Shown: positions 1 through 6,065 of the stretch, piece after piece
Numbering within the stretch: the first letter of the stretch is position 1
Layout of the letters: every line of letters starts with the position of its first letter
Assembly: GCA_001897375.1 (NCBI GenBank)
Contig: MKSU01000021.1
Span: forward strand, 73,708 to 106,681
Reading direction: 5' to 3'
Source: Sphingomonas sp. 67-36
GTDB lineage: Bacteria; Pseudomonadota; Alphaproteobacteria; Sphingomonadales; Sphingomonadaceae
DNA length: 32,974 nucleotides
Notes under the pieces: model-generated
Told to the model about the DNA's origin: nothing
The model's database searches: none
The model's input: only the letters and a program-made list of their open reading frames with translations
Made by a program: the position numbers and the translations under genes

Positions 1-240
1 CAGGGCGTGGAACACCATCAAATCGCCGGCGTCATGGTGCCGATCTATTCGATCCCGAAGACGATTGCCGACCTGTTTCGTAATCCAAAACTCGTCGATC
101 GATCGGTCGCGATCGAGGGGCTCCGAGCGGCGCTCGATCAGCGTAAGGTCCGGCCAGCGGAAATCTCGGAAAGCGCCCAAGCGGGAGGCGTCTGGAAGAC
201 GATGCAACCCTATCTCGAAGCTCTCACCTCCAATGGCTAA
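1..240 (+). CDS. abiEi: AbiEi-type antitoxin, C-terminal part (cut by window edge)
   Basis: The reading frame is open from base 1 and ends at TAA 238-240, so only the last 79 residues are present and the start lies outside the window. The segment IYSIPKTIADLFR, then AIEGLRAALDQRK, and the ending GVWKTMQPYLEALTSNG match the C-terminal domain of AbiEi family type IV antitoxins. In that family the N-terminal winged helix binds the operon promoter, and the C-terminal domain counteracts the AbiEii nucleotidyltransferase without stable contact. The next gene starts inside this one (8-base overlap at 233-240), which indicates translational coupling. Family assignment is by remembered motif pattern; the partner gene downstream supports it strongly. 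Confidence 0.85.
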   Translation, partial: QGVEHHQIAGVMVPIYSIPKTIADLFRNPKLVDRSVAIEGLRAALDQRKVRPAEISESAQAGGVWKTMQPYLEALTSNG

Positions 241-1093
241 GGTACCCGTCAATCTCGCCCGATCGGTCAAGGACCGGCTGCTGAACCTCGCGCGCGTCGA
301 GGGCCGGATTTTCGACGTTGTGCTGGTGCGCTTCGCGCTCGAGCGGCTGCTCTATCGACTCTCGATCTCCGATCATCAACAGCGGTTCGTGCTCAAGGGT
401 GGCATGCTCGTGACGGCCTGGGTCGACGACGACAACCGTGTCACACGCGACGCCGACTTTCTCGGCCACGGCGATGCCGACGCGGCGAAGCTGACGGCTG
501 ATTTCGGCGAGATCATGAGCATTCCCGCCGACGATGGACTACGCTTCGACATCGACGCGCTGACGGCGACCGCGATCCGCGAGGAAATGGAATATGGCGG
601 CTTCCGCCTGCGCACCGCAGCCTATCTCGAGAAGGCGCGGATCCCGGTCACGATCGATATCGGCTTCGGGGATGCGATGGCCGATGCCTCGCAAGCGATC
701 GACTATCCGACGCTGCTCGATCTCCCGGTTCCCCACGTGCGCGCCTATTCGCCCGCGACGGTCGTCGCCGAGAAATTCCAGGCGATGGTCGCGCCTGGCA
801 TCGCGAACGGGCGGATGAAGGATTATTACGATCTCTGGGCGATCCCCAAGTCTCTGAAGATCGTCGAAGAGGATCTCGACGCCGCGATCAAAGCGACATT
901 CGAACGCCGCCTTACATCCATCCCGACGGAGCGGTCGGCGGGACTTTCGGCCGAGATGATCGCCGATGAGACCAAGCAGCGACAATGGCGCGCTTATGCC
1001 GCATCGATAGAGCTCCAAGCCGTGACCCTCGACGCGGTGATCGAAGCAGTCTGGGCGCTGGTCGGTCCTTCCTGCGCGAGACTGACCGTTTGA
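233..1093 (+). CDS. abiEii: AbiEii nucleotidyltransferase toxin
   Basis: A 286-residue protein starting at the ATG that overlaps the antitoxin stop. The frame is open further upstream, but the overlap start gives the usual family N-terminus (MAKVPVNLARSVKDRLLNLA). Nucleotidyltransferase signatures are visible: FVLKGGMLV at about residues 53-60 (the GG motif), TRDADFLG at about 71-78 (the acidic metal-binding pair), and RMKDYYDLW near residue 195. This is the expected set for AbiEii/AbiGii toxins (DUF1814), which transfer nucleotides onto RNA targets such as tRNA acceptor ends and arrest growth. With AbiEi it forms a type IV toxin-antitoxin or abortive-infection pair. It looks intact and full length, so it is probably functional if the cut antitoxin gene is whole. 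Confidence 0.88.
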   Translation: MAKVPVNLARSVKDRLLNLARVEGRIFDVVLVRFALERLLYRLSISDHQQRFVLKGGMLVTAWVDDDNRVTRDADFLGHGDADAAKLTADFGEIMSIPADDGLRFDIDALTATAIREEMEYGGFRLRTAAYLEKARIPVTIDIGFGDAMADASQAIDYPTLLDLPVPHVRAYSPATVVAEKFQAMVAPGIANGRMKDYYDLWAIPKSLKIVEEDLDAAIKATFERRLTSIPTERSAGLSAEMIADETKQRQWRAYAASIELQAVTLDAVIEAVWALVGPSCARLTV

Positions 1094-1166
1094 GGTCAAG
1101 CGCAGTTCAGGGCGGGAGGAGGTCGCTCTCCAAGTCAAATACGACAAAGTATCGCGTTGGGCAAAC

Positions 1167-1195
1167 TGGACAATCGGGCCAATGTGGTTTATATG
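1167..1195 (+). promoter_or_regulatory. Possible promoter of the Xre-RES operon
   Basis: TGGACA at 1167-1172 and TATATG at 1190-1195 are separated by 17 bases, a good sigma-70-like arrangement. It lies 28 bases before the chosen start of the antitoxin gene and argues against the earlier in-frame TTG (1157) and ATG (1193). An imperfect dyad (TTGGGC at 1157-1162, GGCCAA at 1177-1182) overlaps the -35 and could be an autoregulatory site, as Xre-type antitoxins usually repress their own promoter. The assignment is by inspection only. Confidence 0.4.
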
Positions 1196-1222
1196 GAGCG
1201 GCGTGTTGCCACGGAGTCGGAC

Positions 1223-1933
1223 ATGGCCAATGTAGCTTTAGAGGCCGATCAGGGCGCGCTCCTGCACGGATTCAGCGAGAATGCCGTTCGCGCGGCGCTG
1301 CGCGAAAGCAACCCGAAGGCCCCGGCGGGCGACCTTCGCACGATGGCGAAGATCATGAAACTGGTCTTCGATGTCGTGGTCGAGCTTCCCAGTGCCAAGC
1401 GCCGGGAGATCGCCCAAGGCAAGGATCGTGTCCGGCAGGCGCTCTTCAACGTCGCGACCCCCGAGCGGACCGAAGCGGGAACACGGGTCCGCATCGAGGA
1501 TGCGGGCCGGACCGAGCATAGCCGCGGCACGGGGCTGGGCGATCGCATCTCCCTCGAGGAAGGGCAGGGCCGGCTCGCGCGCTACGCGACGCCGCGGTCG
1601 CTCGAGAGCTGGGCCGGCCCTGTCGCGGGCGCCGGCGAGATTGTCGACCAGTTCGGCATCCCCCGGTCGACGTTGAGCAACTGGCAGAAGCGTGGAGCGG
1701 TCATCGGCCTGCTGCGAGGCGAGCGAAAACTTGCCTATCCACTGGAGCAATTCGTCGATGCGAGGCCACTCGAAGGGGTGGGGGATGTCCTGCGGATCGC
1801 ACCCGACGCCCGGTCGGCTTGGCTCTGGCTGCGCCAGCCCCACGGCGCGCTCGACGGTAAGTCACCGCTCGACTGCTTGCGCGCAGGAGAATGTCCAAGG
1901 GTGTTGACGACCGCAGAGCGCGACTTTCAATAG
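1223..1933 (+). CDS. Xre/MbcA/ParS-type antitoxin of a RES toxin pair
   Basis: A 236-residue protein. The start at ATG 1223 is chosen because GGAG (1213-1216) lies six bases upstream; an in-frame ATG at 1193 and TTG at 1157 have no ribosome site. The N-terminal third (FSENAVRAALRE onward) is unassigned. A helix-turn-helix-like segment (EIVDQFGIPRSTLSNWQKRG) sits near residues 138-157. The C-terminus (VLRIAPDARSAWLWLRQPH, then GKSPLDCLRAGE) has the pattern of the MbcA/ParS/Xre toxin-binding domain. The stop is three bases before the RES gene, the canonical order for Xre-RES type II modules. Its role would be to bind and neutralise the RES protein and to repress the operon. It is longer than the typical 130-160-residue Xre antitoxin. 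Confidence 0.8.
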   Translation: MANVALEADQGALLHGFSENAVRAALRESNPKAPAGDLRTMAKIMKLVFDVVVELPSAKRREIAQGKDRVRQALFNVATPERTEAGTRVRIEDAGRTEHSRGTGLGDRISLEEGQGRLARYATPRSLESWAGPVAGAGEIVDQFGIPRSTLSNWQKRGAVIGLLRGERKLAYPLEQFVDARPLEGVGDVLRIAPDARSAWLWLRQPHGALDGKSPLDCLRAGECPRVLTTAERDFQ

Positions 1934-1936
1934 CGC

Positions 1937-2515
1937 GTGGTTCTTGATCCGGTCATTGTCGCGGGACTGATGCGTCGGTTCCAGCCGACCGCCTATCTTC
2001 GCACGACGCCGTGGGCGCATCGCGCGACGCCGCTCGGCATGGGCTTCGGCAAGACGCGGTTCGCAAGCCCCGTCGATGCCTTCAAGCTGGTCTATATCGC
2101 CAAGGACCTGCCAACGAGCATTGCCGAGGCGATCGTCCGCGACCGCTTCGAGGGCGCGGCCGCCCGCGCGCTGACCATGGCGGATATCAGCGATTGGGGT
2201 GTGTGCGCGGTCGACGCCACCGCGCGGCTACGCGTGCTCGACCTCCGCAAGGACGGCTGCTTTCAGCTCGGTATCTCCACCGATATTGTCGGCGCCAAAG
2301 CGCAGGACGAAGCCCGGCTGTTCAGTCAGACGCTGTACGACACGAGCGACCTCGATGGCATCCTCTACCACTCACGCCTCCGCAAGAAGGATTGCGTCGC
2401 GGTCTACGATCGGGCGGTCGATACCAAGCTCGCGGCCGAGCCGGTCGTCGAGCTCGAGACGCTCGCGGCGCTAGTCCCGGCGCTCCGATCCCTCAAGATC
2501 GACGTGATCGTGTGA
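1937..2515 (+). CDS. RES-domain toxin (NAD-degrading family)
   Basis: A 192-residue protein starting with GTG three bases after the antitoxin stop. An ATG at codon 12 is an alternative start. The sequence LRTTPWAHRATPLGMGFGKTRFASP, given here as two parts (residues 22-33 and 34-46), and ATSIAEAIVRDRF-like text around residue 60 (TSIAEAIVRDRFEG) match RES proteins, whose name comes from conserved Arg, Glu and Ser residues. Characterised members deplete NAD+ by glycohydrolase or phosphorylase activity and stop growth. A Ser-containing segment (GILYHSRLRKKD) lies near residue 140. The pairing with an Xre/ParS antitoxin directly upstream makes the assignment firm. The ORF appears intact. Confidence 0.85.
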   Translation: MVLDPVIVAGLMRRFQPTAYLRTTPWAHRATPLGMGFGKTRFASPVDAFKLVYIAKDLPTSIAEAIVRDRFEGAAARALTMADISDWGVCAVDATARLRVLDLRKDGCFQLGISTDIVGAKAQDEARLFSQTLYDTSDLDGILYHSRLRKKDCVAVYDRAVDTKLAAEPVVELETLAALVPALRSLKIDVIV

Positions 2516-2516
2516 G

Positions 2517-3050
2517 GTGAAGCCGCCCGGCTCGATCTATCGTCTGACCGACGACGTCGCCCGGTCGAGGGTTTGCTATCCTGCTCCCCTGGAATCGATG
2601 CCGGCCGTGATGCTCATCGACATTCCGGCCGGCGCGCGCGGCGACGCCCTGCTGCTCGGCCGTTATTACCCGATCGTCATCGAGTCTCCGGCCGAGCACG
2701 ACGAGCTCGAAGCGTTTCTCGGCGCGGCTCGCGCCGGTCCCTCGGCACCCGATCTGCTCGACCGACGGGCATCGCAGCTCGCTTTGGCCGAGCCCCTCAT
2801 CGCGCGCTACGACCCGCCCGAGAGCGGGTGGCCGTGGCTGGTCCTGACCGGCTGGCCGGACGAGTTCGCGCGCTTGCCCGAAGTCGCGGCGATCGAGCTT
2901 GCCCGCGACCGCTACGCGACCGACGCCTTCTGGTCCGAGGACGAAGCCGCCGAGCATTGCGGCAGACTGCTGCGGACCTTCGAGCGCGTCGGAAGAGCGG
3001 ATGTGCGGATCGTCAGCGGCCAAGGGCCTGGAGCTCGCGGGTCGGCTTAG
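2517..3050 (+). CDS. Hypothetical protein downstream of the RES toxin
   Basis: A 177-residue protein starting with GTG one base after the RES stop, so it is probably in the same transcript. No family is recognised. It is acidic, with an alternating hydrophobic/charged pattern and no signal peptide or membrane segment. Recognisable stretches are YPIVIESPAEHDELEAFLGAA and WPWLVLTGWPDEFARLP; the tight spacing and a strongly codon-like GC pattern support coding. The last 38 bases overlap the end of the opposite-strand gene 3013-3270. It may be an accessory part of the toxin-antitoxin operon or an unrelated cargo gene; nothing in the sequence decides this. Confidence 0.65.
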   Translation: MKPPGSIYRLTDDVARSRVCYPAPLESMPAVMLIDIPAGARGDALLLGRYYPIVIESPAEHDELEAFLGAARAGPSAPDLLDRRASQLALAEPLIARYDPPESGWPWLVLTGWPDEFARLPEVAAIELARDRYATDAFWSEDEAAEHCGRLLRTFERVGRADVRIVSGQGPGARGSA

Positions 3051-3270
3051 TTTGACCGCCGCGTCGCCGCTCCAACGGTATCGCCGCGATAAGCGCCGCG
3101 AGCTCATCGTCGATCTCGTCGCCCGGCTGCATTGGTCTGTTCTGCTGCAAGGTGTCGATCGCGCTCTGCAGGCGGCACGCCGCGTCTGTCTCTCCCATCC
3201 GATCGAGCATTTTCAGAGCCTTGCGCATCAATCCCAGCGCTACGGCTGCATTCCGTTCTGGCCCAACCAT
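3013..3270 (-). CDS. Small hypothetical protein
   Basis: An 85-residue protein starting at ATG 3270. The segment ALGLMRKALKMLDRMGETDAACRLQ is predicted amphipathic helix, followed by SAIDTLQQ and RPMQPGDEIDDELAALIAA. The pattern resembles small uncharacterised proteins commonly seen in sphingomonads (an N-terminal helical pair followed by an acidic PGDEID-type segment), but no function is known to me. A GGAA-like ribosome site sits just before the start. Its 3' end overlaps convergently with the preceding plus-strand gene. Upstream, on its coding strand, lies the stem-loop-rich region 3292-3571, which could act on its expression. Confidence 0.6.
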   Translation of the reverse strand: MVGPERNAAVALGLMRKALKMLDRMGETDAACRLQSAIDTLQQNRPMQPGDEIDDELAALIAAIPLERRRGGQTKPTRELQALGR

Positions 3271-3291
3271 TTTCCGCGACTTCCAACTAAG

Positions 3292-3329
3292 GAAGCCGGC
3301 GACACGCCCACCGGGCGTGTCGTCGCTTC
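3292..3329. repeat. Strong stem-loop (10-bp perfect stem, bulged outer stem)
   Basis: CGACACGCCC (3300-3309) pairs perfectly with GGGCGTGTCG (3313-3322) around a three-base loop. An outer stem, GAAGC (3292-3296) with GCTTC (3325-3329), extends it past a small internal loop. It lies 22 bases upstream of the start of the 85-residue gene on the minus strand. There is no clear T tract on either strand, so it is not a classical intrinsic terminator; it could be a transcription-pausing, processing or REP-like element. Confidence 0.6.
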
Positions 3330-3340
3330 GGAACCGGGTG

Positions 3341-3448
3341 CTAGAAACCTAGACTGCGCTAAGCGCGAACGCCTTTGGCCGGATGGCTTGGACATACGCG
3401 TCCGCCACCCGGTCGTTCGAACCGGCTCGCAATCTTCAAGGTTTCTAG
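3341..3448. ncRNA. Cloverleaf-like structured element, possible ncRNA
   Basis: A long closing stem is formed by CTAGAAACCT (3341-3350) with AGGTTTCTAG (3439-3448), perfect over 10 pairs. It continues with AGACTGCG (3351-3358) against CGCAATCT (3428-3435), 7 of 8 paired, after a TCA bulge. Inside are three hairpins: GCG-CGAA-CGC (3363-3372); GGC and GGAC against GTCCGCC (3385-3406); and CCGGT-CGTTCGA-ACCGG (3409-3425), whose seven-base loop resembles a T-arm. The result is a tRNA-like multibranch fold. The D-arm and anticodon arm do not fit a real tRNA (see rejected items). Transcription and strand are unknown; covariation would be needed to prove an RNA role. A mobile palindromic element is the alternative. 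Confidence 0.4.
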
Positions 3449-3449
3449 G

Positions 3450-3475
3450 CCCCGCTCGCGTCTCCGCGAGTGGGG
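3450..3475. repeat. Eleven-pair stem-loop with TCTC loop
   Basis: CCCC-G-CTCGCG (3450-3460) pairs with CGCGAG-T-GGGG (3465-3475), including one G-T pair, around loop TCTC (3461-3464). It begins two bases after the closing stem of the cloverleaf-like element, so the two may form one structured unit. No poly-T follows on either strand. Confidence 0.5.
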
Positions 3476-3553
3476 GGACGATAAGCGCAATCGGGTCATA
3501 TGCAAAGTGCCGCGGGCCGCAGAGTCACAGCGCCGCCCACGTCAGCCAAGCCG

Positions 3554-3571
3554 GACCGCCGGTCGGCGGTC
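3554..3571 (-). terminator. Hairpin just after the SRAP gene stop
   Basis: GACCGCC (3554-3560) and GGCGGTC (3565-3571) form a seven-pair stem around GGTC. It begins 12 bases past the stop codon of the minus-strand SRAP gene, the right place for a terminator or 3'-end-stabilising structure. No T run follows, so intrinsic termination is uncertain. Confidence 0.35.
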
Positions 3572-3582
3572 GCCTTCGACAG

Positions 3583-4245
3583 CTATAGTGGCAGTCCGAT
3601 GGGCACCGCATCCCCCGCTTCGCTGCTCTGCCGCCGCTTCACCCACAGCTCGTCGGTGCGGGTCATCTCGATCAGATCGTCGGGAAAGCAACGGCTCTGG
3701 AACGCCACCGCATCGTCGAAACTGCCGTGGAGCCACTGCTCGTATTCGTCGGGCATGAGCAGAACCGGCATGCGGTCATGGACCGGCCGGATGGCCTCGT
3801 TGCACTCGGTCATCACCCCTGAATAGACCGGACCCCATTCATCGCTGATCCGCCACAAGCCCGCCCATGCGAAGATCGGCTGACGCTTCACGCTGAACCA
3901 GGTGCGGGTCTTCGCGCCCTTCGCTCCTTCCGCTTCGGCGAACCGGGTGACGGGAATGAGGCAGCGCCACTGCGGCTTCCGCGCCAATCCGATCCACATC
4001 GGCTTGCGCAGGTCGGCGATGTTGTTGACCGGCTTGGGCTTTGCGGTCGGCGACATGCCCTTCAGACGCAGCGGAAATCCCCACGTCATCGACTGCATGA
4101 GGCGGCCTCCGTCCTGCTCGCGCATCACGACGCCGGGCGTACCGGGATAGACCTCTTCCGGCGCGTTCGACTGGACGGGATTGGCGACCCCGAAATGGGC
4201 GGCGACCTCGGCCGCGCTCTTCCGCACCGTATAAAGATTGCACAT
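3583..4245 (-). CDS. SOS response-associated peptidase (SRAP, YedK/HMCES family)
   Basis: A 220-residue protein beginning MCNLYTVRKSAAEV. SRAP proteins form a stable thiazolidine link between Cys2 and abasic sites in single-stranded DNA and so shield them. The complete catalytic set is visible: Cys2 right after the initiator Met (removed during maturation), Asn at 74/75 (KPVNNIADL), Glu104 (CLIPVTRFAEAEG) and His156 (RPVHDRMPVLL). Length matches bacterial YedK (about 220). The gene lies leftward, away from the imu cassette. No GTTC-N7-GTTC box is seen before it, so its SOS control is unproven. A second, inactive paralogue is encoded at 5330-6001; the two share MTWGFP, RCLIP and DRMPVLL blocks. 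Confidence 0.9.
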   Translation of the reverse strand: MCNLYTVRKSAAEVAAHFGVANPVQSNAPEEVYPGTPGVVMREQDGGRLMQSMTWGFPLRLKGMSPTAKPKPVNNIADLRKPMWIGLARKPQWRCLIPVTRFAEAEGAKGAKTRTWFSVKRQPIFAWAGLWRISDEWGPVYSGVMTECNEAIRPVHDRMPVLLMPDEYEQWLHGSFDDAVAFQSRCFPDDLIEMTRTDELWVKRRQSSEAGDAVPIGLPL

Positions 4246-4305
4246 GAACAGAGCGTAGCATCCCCAACGTCCGCTTCCAAAGCGACGTCGGATGCTGGCC
4301 GCGGG

Positions 4306-4680
4306 TCACGTCAACAACCACCAAGTGGTTGCCGCGGCGATCGCAATCCAGAGCAATACTATCACGACTGCGGCCATGGTGCTGGTGGGACGTTCAGCGC
4401 GGCGCATCGCTTCAGCTCGGAACCCCGACATGAGCTCTGAGGGAATCAACCGCACCGCCAGCCAGATCCCCGCTGGGACGATGATTGCATCATCCACGAA
4501 GCCAAGCACCGGAATGAAGTCGGGTATCAGATCGATCGGGCTCAGCGCGTATGCTGCGACCAATCCAGCAAGCGCTTTCGCGTGCCAAGGCGTCCGCCGG
4601 TCTCCCGCAGCGATCCAGAGCGCCACTACGTCGCGCTCGAGCCCTTGTACCCAGGCTTTGAGATGTGCCAACGCGATCAA
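4306..4680 (-). CDS. YkvA family membrane protein (DUF1232)
   Basis: A 124-residue protein with a TTG start at 4680. A TAG codon immediately precedes it in frame, and GAGG lies eight bases upstream, so the TTG is well supported. The core YALSPIDLIPDFIPVLGFVDDAIIV (residues about 44-68; hallmark SPIDLIPDFIPVLG) is the DUF1232/YkvA signature. A C-terminal membrane helix (AVVIVLLWIAIAAATTWWLL) follows. The function of the family is unknown; members are small integral membrane proteins. It is transcribed in the same direction as the SRAP gene, 60 bases upstream of that gene's start, so the two may share a transcript. Confidence 0.85.
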   Translation of the reverse strand: MIALAHLKAWVQGLERDVVALWIAAGDRRTPWHAKALAGLVAAYALSPIDLIPDFIPVLGFVDDAIIVPAGIWLAVRLIPSELMSGFRAEAMRRAERPTSTMAAVVIVLLWIAIAAATTWWLLT

Positions 4681-4880
4681 CTAGCCTGCCTCTTGTACGG
4701 ACCGAACTCGCCGGTAATGCCCCCCGATCGAGCGAGGCGGATAGCGGCGCTGCCTGACCAACGATCGTCGAAGATCCGTGAACGCAGGTTCTAACCGATC
4801 TGTGCGAGATTGCGGGTGGATACAAGGGCGTCAGATGATCCTGGGTGGTGCGGCTTGCAGCCGTTGCCGCGTCCTTTAGA
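4681..4880. other. Short gene-free stretch
   Basis: No convincing coding region is seen between the YkvA gene and the nuclease gene. A GAAC-N4-GTTC dyad (4780-4791) resembles Gram-positive LexA boxes but not the direct-repeat form used elsewhere in this window, and it is treated as coincidental. Confidence 0.4.
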
Positions 4881-5288
4881 TCAGCGATGGTCGGCCGGCT
4901 TGTCGGCTTGCCAGCCGCGACCGCCCTGCTTCCCCCCTTGCGCACGCAGCCATTCGCCCAGTGGCCGGTTCGCGAGCGTGCAGTAGCCAATCACGCGGTC
5001 GTAGCTGCGGCGTCCCGCGCGGCAAGCGATCACGCGGCCGAGCGCAACGCGCTCGAGCTCCCGCTTCGCCTCCATGCCGCCGGGGTCGTGCAGCTCGGGC
5101 GCGTAATAGTCGCCCAGCCTGATCTCGATCCATTGATCAGGTCGGCCTTCGGGTCCGATGCAGAGGCCGTCGCCGTCCCCGACATAGCGCACGACCCCGC
5201 CGAACCGCGTGCCGGGCGATGGCAGGCGCCCCTCGCAGGGATCTTCCCGCGCGGGTATCGCCCACATGACAGTGATCGCCGCCGCCAT
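4881..5288 (-). CDS. Staphylococcal nuclease-like (SNase/thermonuclease) protein
   Basis: About 135 residues from ATG 5288; GTG 5294, two codons earlier, is an alternative. SNase-fold landmarks are present in order: RYVGDGDGLCIG (metal-binding Asp), WIEIRLGDYYAPEL (Arg plus Asp and Glu equivalents), and SYDRVIGYCTLANRPLGEWL (catalytic Arg before the strand). The N-terminus (AAAITVMWAIPA) is hydrophobic, but its status as a signal peptide is doubtful. The C-terminus ends in a basic, glycine-rich tail. The gene starts about 41 bases after the stop of the degenerate SRAP gene and probably shares its LexA-controlled transcript. The likely activity is calcium-dependent cleavage of DNA or RNA, by family inference. 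It is smaller than most secreted thermonucleases. Confidence 0.75.
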   Translation of the reverse strand: MAAAITVMWAIPAREDPCEGRLPSPGTRFGGVVRYVGDGDGLCIGPEGRPDQWIEIRLGDYYAPELHDPGGMEAKRELERVALGRVIACRAGRRSYDRVIGYCTLANRPLGEWLRAQGGKQGGRGWQADKPADHR

Positions 5289-5329
5289 CGACACGAGGAT
5301 GCGGCGTCGGCTTGAGCGGACAGCACGGC

Positions 5330-6001
5330 TCAGAGCGCGAACGCCATTGGCGGTCTGGCGGCGTCGGGCAACGGCGGGGGCCTGCCACTCCGCCAGCGGT
5401 CGTCGGTATGGAGGATCGCCAGCCGTTCGTCCGGCGGTGGATCGCGGAACTGGAAACCGATCACATCCTGGATCGTCCCGGTCAGCCAGCGCTCATATTC
5501 ATCAGCGGCCAGGAGCACCGGCATGCGGTCATTGAAGGGTTGAACCAGAGCGCTGGCGGTCATCGTCATGCCCGCGAACACCGGCCCGAACTCGGGTGTG
5601 TTGCGGCAGAACCCGGCCCAGGCCGCGACCGGCTGATCGACCAGCGAAAACCAGGCGCGCGTCTTGGCACCCGCCTTTCCGGCCGGATTGGCGAAATGGG
5701 TGAGCGGGATGAGGCAGCGATATCGAGGATCGACGACGAGATGCTCCCACATTGGATTCGTCAAATCGGCGACGAGGCCCAACCGGCTGGGGGCTTCGCG
5801 ACGAAGCCGGCTTTCGCTGGTATGGCGGGGAAACCCCCAGGTCATGGTCTTGAGCAAGCGACGGCCTTCTCTGTCGATGACCACGACGCCCGGGTCGCCT
5901 TCAATCGTCTCGCCCGGGATCGAGACGGGCAGGGCGGGGTCCGCCCCGAATACGGTGGCAACCTGCTGTGGCGGGGCCGCAAGGCTGAACAGCCTGGACA
6001 T
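5330..6001 (-). CDS. SRAP-family paralogue lacking all catalytic residues
   Basis: A 223-residue protein. ATG 6001 is chosen because GGAAGGA lies four bases upstream; a GTG at 6016 is in frame but would only extend the N-terminus. The fold markers of SRAP are kept: MTWGFP near 53-58, YRCLIPLTHF near 94-103, AGAKTRAWFS, and NDRMPVLLAADEYERWL near 157. Every active-site position differs from the intact copy at 3583-4245: Cys2 is Ser2 (MSRLFSL), the Asn before ADL is Leu (GLVADL), Glu104 is Asn (HFANPAG) and the HDRMP His is Asn157. It therefore cannot make the Cys-abasic-site adduct and is probably a binding or scaffold protein. A LexA box sits 42 bases upstream. Confidence 0.85.
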   Translation of the reverse strand: MSRLFSLAAPPQQVATVFGADPALPVSIPGETIEGDPGVVVIDREGRRLLKTMTWGFPRHTSESRLRREAPSRLGLVADLTNPMWEHLVVDPRYRCLIPLTHFANPAGKAGAKTRAWFSLVDQPVAAWAGFCRNTPEFGPVFAGMTMTASALVQPFNDRMPVLLAADEYERWLTGTIQDVIGFQFRDPPPDERLAILHTDDRWRSGRPPPLPDAARPPMAFAL

Positions 6002-6042
6002 CGAATCCTTCCGCACATCGACTCACCGGTACCAATAGCACA

Positions 6043-6057
6043 GAACATAGACGGAAC
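6043..6057 (-). promoter_or_regulatory. LexA box upstream of the degenerate SRAP gene
   Basis: On the minus strand GTTC-CGTCTAT-GTTC, an exact match to the alphaproteobacterial SOS box GTTC-N7-GTTC. It is 41 bases before the ATG of the SRAP paralogue and just after the dnaE2 stop, so that gene and the nuclease gene can be damage-induced independently of the imu transcript. Confidence 0.85.
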
Positions 6058-6065
6058 AGAAGCCG

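Noticed and set aside
3352-3434. tRNA gene on the plus strand, suggested by a GACTGCG/CGCAATC acceptor-like stem and GTTCGAA in a T-arm-like loop
   Set aside because: There is no proper D-arm, the anticodon-like hairpin has a six-base loop with no usable anticodon, the acceptor has a mismatch and no CCA or discriminator context fits. It is better described as a tRNA-like structured element.
4780-4791. GAAC-N4-GTTC dyad as a LexA site
   Set aside because: This inverted form belongs to Gram-positive bacteria; the window uses the direct-repeat GTTC-N7-GTTC form, and no gene start is suitably placed.
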